A stretch of 64,000 nucleotides of DNA from Cheilinus undulatus. Taxonomy: Eukaryota > Chordata > Actinopteri > Labriformes > Labridae. Positions 12,840 through 64,000 of the stretch are shown one piece after another (the stretch's first letter is position 1; each line of letters starts with the position of its first letter). The stretch lies in the NCBI RefSeq assembly GCF_018320785.1, contig NC_054866.1:27505000-27568999 (forward strand), given 5' to 3'. The translations under genes and the position numbers were made by a program. The notes below the pieces were generated by a model. That model did no database searches. It was not told where the DNA came from and saw only the letters and a list, made by a program, of their open reading frames with translations.

Positions 12840-12984
12840 AGGAATGAAAGGCAGAGAAGACATGATATGTGGTTCTGATTTCCCAGAGCCCTGAAAGCAC
12901 CGTTTCTATAACGTCATCCGGTATCCCAGAAGCCTCGTCACCAGGAAGTGGTATGCCGGAGAGATCTCCGGTGTTGTTTTGACA
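12840..12984 (+). promoter_or_regulatory. vps53 proximal promoter / 5' leader (inferred)
   Basis: The 145 bp before the ATG are richer in G+C and CpG than the flanking DNA. They contain an ETS-like site (ccaggaagtg, 12941-12950), a CRE half-site (acgtca, 12911-12916) and a 7-bp-arm hairpin at 12956-12971. No TATA box is obvious, which fits a housekeeping gene. The transcription start cannot be placed from sequence alone. Confidence 0.5.
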
Positions 12985-57363
<44,379 letters not shown>

Positions 57364-58496
57364 ACACACAGGAGTAGAGAAACAGAAAAGCTGCAGGATG
57401 AGGCTGCATTTCTGTTATTCATCTCAAACAAGTGATGCTTCATGCAGTTATCATCAGACATTATACAAGGAGCAAAGAGCAGACTGAACTTTCTGACTGA
57501 CTGTAATATGAACTCAAGATGATGCTGGATTATGAAGAAACTTCCTCAACTGCTACATGCTGTTGCTATATCATTTACTTCTGAAATCTTCATTTATTTT
57601 CTTTCTTTTTAACACTAACATCTGAGCTTTATATCATCAGTTCATTGTCGCACTGTTTATTTGCACTCCCAATACTGAAGGCCATGCTGTTAACTAATCT
57701 GTGATTATGAAGCCTTGGGTGTCCTCTGTCAGATGAGTCTAATCCAGGATGATTACAGGAAGCCCAATCTTAATTTAACATGTTTTGGACAAAATGTATC
57801 ACATGATTGGCCATGTTTTTTTTTTTATTTCAAGCATGATGTAACAGGTGGAAGACAGGAAGAAGATATTTTGAGGTTTTGATTGTTTTCATGATTTGTG
57901 GCCCTTACATGTTTTTCTTACTTTGATTTTTGAGTGCCCAAGTGTGAGACAAAGATCTGCAGTCAGACACACGGTTAGCTTTGGCATGGCATTTGAAATC
58001 CCTCAATGTTGACGCGAAAAGCAGAATCCACTCAAGTCTTTTGACTTGGGATGTTGCCCATGGGGCAGAGGTATGCTATGGATCTGTGCAGTTAGCCCAA
58101 AGTATGACTTAAAACAAGTTTTTACGTTTTGGCAACAACCTGTCTATCTACCCATCCTTCCATATCCACAGGGCAAACTGTTTTTTGGAAAAAAATATCT
58201 TTAGTACAAAGATACAACAATATGTTTTTTCTCAGCTTTCCTAAACAATACATGGGTCTTCAAGTATTAAAGCAAAGTCAAGAACCACACATAAGTCTGT
58301 ATAAAGAAAAGAAAAGCCAGTAGTCCTGGTATGGTCACTCATGTTGATGCTAGTGCCTACAAGTTCAGTAATTCCTCATAAATCAAATGTATCTGAATCA
58401 TCGTTCACATTCCTGCCTTCAGGTGTAAGATTTTCCTGGTTTGTATTGTCAGAATTGTGTGTTTCACTGGCAGTTGTTGAACACTATTAAAACATT
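57364..58496 (+). other. vps53 3' UTR and intergenic DNA to rflnb
   Basis: Non-coding sequence after the vps53 stop. There is no AATAAA, but ATTAAA occurs at 58266-58271 and again at 58486-58491; either could serve as the polyadenylation signal. No repeat is recognised here. Confidence 0.4.
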
Positions 58497-58599
58497 GCCA
58501 CCTCTGCCCTTGTGCTTCATCAAATGGGTGTAGCTGCTTCCATTTGTGCACAATACCAGGAAAAACATACCAACCTGGTGTTTCTAACAGGGTCCAGCA

Positions 58600-59116
58600 C
58601 TGAATGGGAGCTGGAAAAGTTCCCATGACCAACCTCGTCTCAGGTTGCCGCTTATCATCAGTCCAATCAGGAGCCAGTAAACGCCTGTAAAGGCGTTTCT
58701 TTTCCTATGTTTGTGAATGTGAAGGCCCCTCTGAGGGGGGAGGAAGTTTGAAGACGACCCGCGAGCTGCAGGAGTCTCACAACTTTTCACAGCTCGCTCT
58801 GATTAAGTTAATCTTCCTCGGGTCTTCGTTTGTACGGAGTTGAGTCGTGCTTTTATATGTTTCATTTTCAAATCGAAGGTTTTTTTTCTGTTGTGGTGTT
58901 TGTGCTCGGATTCGGTTGCAATCAGCGAGCCTAATTACCGCCCGGTCAACGATATTTCCAGCGGGTAGCCGGGCATCCTTTCCGGGGAGAGTTTCGCAGT
59001 AACTCCGCTGGACTTTGCAACCAAACAGACGGTGAAGAAATCTGCTACCTGGAAGTATTACTCTTTCGCAATCTGCGTTTTACTCACTGGAGTTTTGCAA
59101 CTATTTTTAGCTAGAA
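58600..59116 (+). promoter_or_regulatory. rflnb promoter / 5' UTR region (inferred)
   Basis: CpG density rises from about 58.7 kb. There is a CCAAT box in NF-Y-like context (gtccaatcag, 58661-58670), a perfect 7-bp-arm hairpin (58679-58698) and a TATA-like ttttatat (58851-58858). Several of these cannot all mark one start site, so the transcription start is not fixed. Confidence 0.45.
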
Positions 59117-59314
59117 ATGGTTGGCAGGTTAAACTTGCCAAATGTATGTGAAGGAGATACACTGGATATGAGCTGCAGGAGTGACCGAGGACTCGACAGC
59201 CCGGACTCGGGGCTACCTCCGAGCCCCAGTCCCAGCGCCTGGCTGCTGCCTGTGTGTGCGGAGAAAGCCGGGGCCGTGAGCCCGCTGTCCGAGGATGAGG
59301 GAAAGGGATCCCTG
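59117..59314 (+). CDS. rflnb: rflnb coding exon 1 (residues 1-66)
   Basis: Begins at ATG 59117 and ends at CTG|gtaggt, phase 0. Carries the conserved MVGRL start and the DSPDSGLPPSPSPS motif. The exon is GC-richer than the surroundings, as expected for a promoter-proximal first exon. Confidence 0.93.
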
Positions 59315-60539
59315 GTAGGTTAATCTACCTTAAATGCAATCTATTGGCAGTGAGGCAGTAGGACAGAGACTGTGGCCAAACAGATATTAGGGTAGCACAT
59401 AAATTATCTTAAACAAGTAAAAGCATCGCTAAGAATCATGGTGTAAATAGTACTGAACAAACCTTTTCTGTTTTTAAGTCACATGCACTAGATCTTCTCT
59501 GATTCCAGCCATTTTTATGGAAATAAATAAAATGTCTGCTAATACTTGACAGATCCCTGCAAGAGCTTGCTGCATGTTCTGTGCAGCTGAAAAAAGTGGG
59601 TCACTGGAGCACTGAGCTGGGCCAATTACACTACTGACTCCATGTGTGTGTTGTTGACTGTGGGGCTGATTTTTCTTATTGCAGGTTCCAGTTTTACCCT
59701 CTGGACCTTTCCAACAGCTACAGCCATCATCCTTTGGGGAAGGCATAGCACTTGATCCATTACCACCAAAGGAAATCAGGTGGGCTGGCTTTGGTATGAC
59801 CAGGTTTATTTAGCATTAGAGGCTCTGTGGGTGTAATGATTGCTCCAAAACATGCATCAGCTACATACTTTTAAGCAACTGTGAGCTTTTTAAATTTTGT
59901 GTTATTTCAGTGTGGCATATCCTCTTTTTGCTGATTTTGCCATGTTCAAACCTTTCTCTCTTCATTACACAGTATTGGGTTTGAAAATATCTTTCAAAAA
60001 GTAATTGATCCTCTTGCTCATGTTTTTTGTTTGCTTTTGTAGATCATATAGAGCATCTGTATTTTCAGTGTCACAACCAGAGAGAAAAAAACTAACATCA
60101 GTCAAGGTGTCTTAAAGTCAACATAGTGGGTGCATACTTGACTATGGCAAACTTTGTATTGTGGCATGACTGTCACAGACTAGTTCTTTCAAATTTAAAC
60201 ATTCAAACTTCCCTCTGTAGATACACTTCATCTGTGCACTATGACTCGGACCGCCACTTCATCCAGGGTGTAGCCCTGCAGCCCACAGGTCAGGGCCTTG
60301 AGCACTGCAGGCAGACCATCATGGCCATGCCAAACAGCACCTGGCGCCACTACAAGACACAGCTGGATTTCCAGCCTCGCCATCGGCTCCAGCAATTCAA
60401 AAGCACCACCATCATCTACCCCAAGAAAACCAGTGCCATCTACACTACGGAGCTGAGCTATGACTGCCACAGAATATCCAGGCGCTTCCTCTCTAGCGTG
60501 GAGCTGGAGGCTGCAGGTCGCAGAGAGATACCTCAGTGA
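59117..60539 (+). CDS. rflnb: rflnb, refilin B (FAM101B), complete three-exon coding region
   Basis: Refilins bind filamin and help bundle perinuclear actin. Coding exons 59117-59314, 59685-59779 and 60221-60539 total 612 bp, giving 203 residues plus stop with clean GT-AG splices. The N terminus MVGRL and the serine/proline motif DSPDSGLPPSPSPS (27-40) match refilin B. The core FGEGIALDPLPPKEIRY (83-99), STTIIYPK (159-166) and the C-terminal RRFLSSVELEAA (185-196) are family hallmarks. It lacks the long Ala/Pro-rich insert of the mammalian protein and ends soon after ELEAA. The tandem position after vps53 matches human 17p13.3 as I recall, which favours rflnb over its paralogue rflna. Recognition is from recalled family sequence. 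Confidence 0.93.
59315..60220. other. rflnb introns 1 and 2
   Basis: Introns 59315-59684 and 59780-60220 are short (370 and 441 bp), with normal GT and AG ends and no repeats recognised. Confidence 0.7.
59685..59779 (+). CDS. rflnb: rflnb coding exon 2 (residues 67-98)
   Basis: Acceptor cttattgcag, donor gtgggc. Encodes VPVLPSGPFQQLQ, then SSFGEGIALDPLPPKEI and a split Arg98. Confidence 0.93.
60221..60539 (+). CDS. rflnb: rflnb coding exon 3 (residues 98-203) with stop
   Basis: Acceptor ccctctgtag. Encodes the filamin-binding-family core, with YDSDRHFIQGVALQ, NSTWRHYK, STTIIYPK and RRFLSSVELEAA in order, then TGA at 60537-60539. Confidence 0.95.
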
Positions 60540-61563
60540 GGATGGAGACAGGTGGCTGATGTTATTCCCATGGCTCCTTCTACTGTAGCTTCCCAAGGGC
60601 TGGCTGCCTCTGATCTGCTGTGTTGTCTTTTTAATGTTGTGTAGCCTCTAGACTGTACAGAAAGTACATGTGCTGTGATATTACAGCATATCGGATATGG
60701 ACAAAGTTGGCAAAATATCTACTCATGCTCTTCTACACATGTTCATTTTTCTGCCAGAGGATGATCTATAAGTTGGAAATACTTAATTCAGCAGTGTGTT
60801 AGTTCCCAGAGGCATGCTCACATTCAGTTGGTTAGTATTGACTGTGGAGTTGACTCATTTAGTTAAAGCTAAGGAGAATATATTTATTGCCTTCAGCAAA
60901 GACACTCTTAGTGTCATGAAGTTTGTAAAGTTTGCAGATGGATTGATTTTAGATTTTAAATAGAAGGCCTGTCTTAGTCTGATGAGTGTGTTTATAATCC
61001 TAGAAATGTGTGTGTTTGAAGCCACTAATGTAAAATAAGGTTTAAAGCAAGTAGTGTGTAAGAGGGAGGAATAGAAATGTAACGTAATACAGAGTTTGGA
61101 TGAATGCAGATTCTCTCGCATCATCCACAGGATGTGGTGAAATATAGCGTGTAGACACAGCTGGTTTCTTCACAGGGTATTTTTTATTTCTGCAACATTA
61201 GAACAAACTTTCTCCAAGTCTTCTCTCAAGACATTTGTTTAAGTCATAATTCAAAGAACTTAACTGTTCAGTGTGACACTAAAAACAAAGTGATTTAGTA
61301 AGTAGTATAGATTTATTCCAGTGTGGTATTTGTTGTAGAGTTTGTAATATCAATCATCAGCTTAGTAGTGAAAATCACAAGCTGCATTCCAGTTTTATCA
61401 CTTTCCTTGGCTGACATGGTTTGAAATTTTATTTATTCTGTTGAAGCTATGAGATTTTGTCAGCTCTCCACAGCCATGGAAGGATATTTTTGATGTTCTT
61501 TGTGCCCTGATGATGTATCTTATGTCGCATTTTTTATTAGTCACTTATTAAGTGCCGGTTTGA

Positions 61564-61569
61564 AATAAA
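61564..61569 (+). terminator. rflnb polyadenylation signal AATAAA
   Basis: Canonical AATAAA about 1.03 kb after the rflnb stop, followed by a T/GT-rich stretch (tagtatttttgtatttat) suited to a downstream element. The inferred 3' UTR is 60540 to about 61590. Confidence 0.7.
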
Positions 61570-61619
61570 GTCTTTATAAGTCTAGTATTTTTGTATTTAT
61601 AAGGTCATTTTTTGTTTCA

Positions 61620-61735
61620 TCTTAAAATATGACAGGTACAATCTAGTTTTATTGCAAAGTACATTTTCACATACAATGAATTTGACCTTAAGTTTGGAGA
61701 AAACAACATAGAAGAAGAAGAAGAAGAAATATGTT
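61620..61735 (+). repeat. Dispersed fish repeat fragment and (GAA)n
   Basis: agttttattgcaaagtacat and ttcacatacaatgaatttga match the family also seen at 6.3 kb; a short (GAA)n follows at about 61711-61729. Confidence 0.55.
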
Positions 61736-62656
61736 AAGAGGTTAGAAACTTAAATCCATTATTACAGAAAAAAATAGCAAAATGAAAAATAAAGTACAGT
61801 ACAAAATTACAAAGGTATGTACAGATGTGCAAGTGTAATGGGGATTTTTAAAGGATCGTCTGCAGTTGTAAACAGAATAAATTATAGGTAATTTTTGGTT
61901 CAAAAAACATCCAGCAACTGATTAAATAATTAATATTTTCCTCCTTTCAAACAAGGTTCAGAACTACTTAAGAACAGAGCTGTTACGTGTTTATATTGTA
62001 CTTCCAAAGACATTTGAAGGTGGTAAATGTTAAATGTAAATTATAAAAATTACTTCTAATTTCAAAATATTATCAAATTCAATTGAAGGAGTTTTTGGTT
62101 CTCTTGAAAGGTAAATTACATGTTCTCTGTGAGTGAACTGCGAGGGCTCATGTTAACTTATTTTTATTATGTTGCTTTCATGCCCTCTTCTGGCCATGTT
62201 GGGATTTGCCAGCACACCTAGAAAGGTAATAACAAATTTAGAGCAGGTCGTTCTGCACACAAACAACTGGTAGAAAGTTATTTAGGAAAATCCCAATACA
62301 AATTGAAAATGGAAATGGTTGATACACAGAAAACACTTCTTTACCCCATTTTAATTATGTTTTAACTTTTGTGTTTCCTATTTCACAGAAGCAAATTCAA
62401 CATTACATGACATTTTCTGAACTTATTACCACTGAGTATCTTTTATTAATTGGTGTATAATGATGCTGTATAGTGGTTGTTCTACTCATCTGTTTTAAAG
62501 CAGGGTCTATCAGTTTAACTGAAGAGATCATCACAGAAGTTACAGGTAACCTCATCCATATTATTACATATTGTGTTTTTATGTTGCACAACATATCAGA
62601 TCCATGAACCAGGTTTGTATTGCAGTCTTGTAAAGTTGCAATGGTTAGAAACCTTA
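61736..62656. other. gene-free DNA downstream of rflnb
   Basis: AT-rich with no supported feature. Confidence 0.5.
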
Positions 62657-62658
62657 TA

Positions 62659-64000
62659 CAACCCCAATTCCAAAAAAGTTGGGGCACTGTGTAAAATGTA
62701 AATAAAAACAGAACGCAATGATTTGCAAATCTTGTAAACCCATATTTTATTTACAGTAGAAGATAAACAAAATATCAGATATTGAAACTGGGACATTTTG
62801 CCATTTCATTCACAGTATTTGCTCATTTTGAATTTGATGGCAGCAACACAACTCAAAACAAGAACAGAGGCCAACGAACGGCTGGAAAAGTGAGTGGCAG
62901 CAATGAAAAACAGCTGAATGAGCATTTCACAACTAATTAGGTTAATTGGCAACAGGACAGTGACATGACTGGGTATAAAAGGGGCATTTTAGACAGGCAT
63001 AGTCTCTGAGAGGTTCACCAATCAGCAAAAAAAACTGTATTTAAAAATTGTGGAGCAATTACAAAAAGTTTTCCTCAATCTAAAATTGTAAAGACAGATT
63101 ATCCCACAATCTACAGTACATCTCAGCATCAAAAGATTCAGAAAATCTGGAGAAATCTCTGTGTGCATGGAGCACGGCTGAAGGTCTGATGCATGTGATC
63201 TTTGGGCCCTCTAGCGGCACTGCATTACAAACAGGCATGATTTTGCACAGTTAATCACTGCATTGGCTCAGCAACGCTTCCAGAAATACTTGTTTTTCAA
63301 CACATTTTACCATGCCATCCACAAATATAAGCTGAGGCTGTATCATGCAAAAAAGAAGCCGTATGTGAACACGATCCAGAAACGCCACCATCCTCTCTGG
63401 GCTAAAGCTAATTTAAAATGGACTGAGGCAAAATGGAAAACTGTTCTGTGGTCAGATTAATCAAAATATGACATTCCTGTTGGAAACCATGGACCCTGTA
63501 GATGAAAGAGGAGAGAGAGACCATCAAGCTTTTTCAAATGCCTTCATCTCTGATGGTATGGGGTTGCATTAGTATACTGTGGGCAGCTTACACATCTGAA
63601 AAGGCATTGTCAATGCTGAAAAGTATATCGAGATTTTGGAGCAACAAAGGCTCCCATCCAGACAATGTCTCTTTCAGTGAAGGCATTGCTTATTTCAGGA
63701 AGACAATGCTAAATCACAAAATGCATCCATCACAACAGCATGGCTTCACAGAAGAAGGGTCTGGGTGCTAAACAGGCCTATCTGCAGACCAGACCTCTCA
63801 CCAAACCACATCACAAAATGGAAAATCCTGAAAGATGATCCAGAACTGTTGAGCAGCAAGTATCCTACATCAGACAAGAATGGGACAACATTCCTCTCCC
63901 AAAACTCCCGCAACTGGTCTTTTCATTTCCCAGACATTTACAGACTCTTGTTTGAATAAGAGGGGATGCTGCACCGTGGTGAACATGGCCCTTTCTCTAC
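62659..64000 (+). mobile_element. IS630/Tc1/mariner-type transposon, decayed, runs off the window
   Basis: Starts after TA with caaccccaattccaaaaaag then ttggggcactgtgtaaaatg, the terminus of a common fish element. Plus-strand pieces of transposase follow: QKRHHPLWAKANLKWTEAKW then KTVLWSD (first catalytic Asp), then VWGCISILWAAY after 63550. Internal stops are frequent and the later triad residues are not readable. The right terminus lies beyond the window. Confidence 0.8.

Noticed and set aside
60228..60596. Minus-strand ORF of 122 codons
   Set aside because: Antisense shadow of rflnb exon 3, which has the recognisable protein on the plus strand.

Overview
This window is AT-rich vertebrate genomic DNA, most likely from a teleost fish, probably a percomorph. 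The evidence is small split exons with GT-AG introns, fish-type VPS53 and refilin-B proteins, and a dense load of Tc1-like, hAT-like and TTAA-flanked DNA transposon remnants plus LINE fragments of the kind typical of teleosts. There is no bacterial, phage or CRISPR content.

Layout. 1-12.8 kb is gene-free upstream DNA. It holds a LINE endonuclease remnant (about 0.7-1.55 kb, minus strand), a short inverted-repeat element (1.86-2.44 kb), a truncated Tc1-like element (3.64-4.39 kb), an internally deleted Tc1-like element (6.72-7.82 kb) and a LINE reverse-transcriptase remnant (9.49-10.35 kb, plus strand). 12,985-57,363 holds the complete coding region of vps53 on the plus strand: 22 coding exons that join without a frameshift into an 831-residue protein, close to the 832 of human VPS53. 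One intron (intron 15) needs a GC donor. The introns carry most of the repeats: a Tc1-like element with long IR/DR-type ends in intron 4, a Tc1 fragment nested in a hAT-like element in intron 6, a Tc1-like element in intron 12, a 67-bp foldback in intron 14, and a Tc1-like element interrupted by a TTAA-flanked insertion in intron 21. 59,117-60,539 holds a complete three-exon rflnb (refilin B), also plus strand, with a polyadenylation signal near 61.56 kb. The window ends inside a decayed IS630/Tc1/mariner-type element (62.66 kb to the edge).

How the genes relate. Vps53 is a tethering subunit shared by GARP (retrograde endosome-to-trans-Golgi transport) and EARP (endosomal recycling). Refilin B is a short filamin-binding regulator of perinuclear actin. 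They are not known to act in one pathway. Their tandem order matches the human 17p13.3 arrangement as I recall it, so this is a conserved synteny block rather than an operon.

I found no convincing new biological system. The observations most worth checking are the GC-AG intron in vps53, the nested transposons, the long-ended Tc1 copy that has lost its first catalytic Asp, the 67-bp inverted repeat, and the putative phosphodegron in refilin B.
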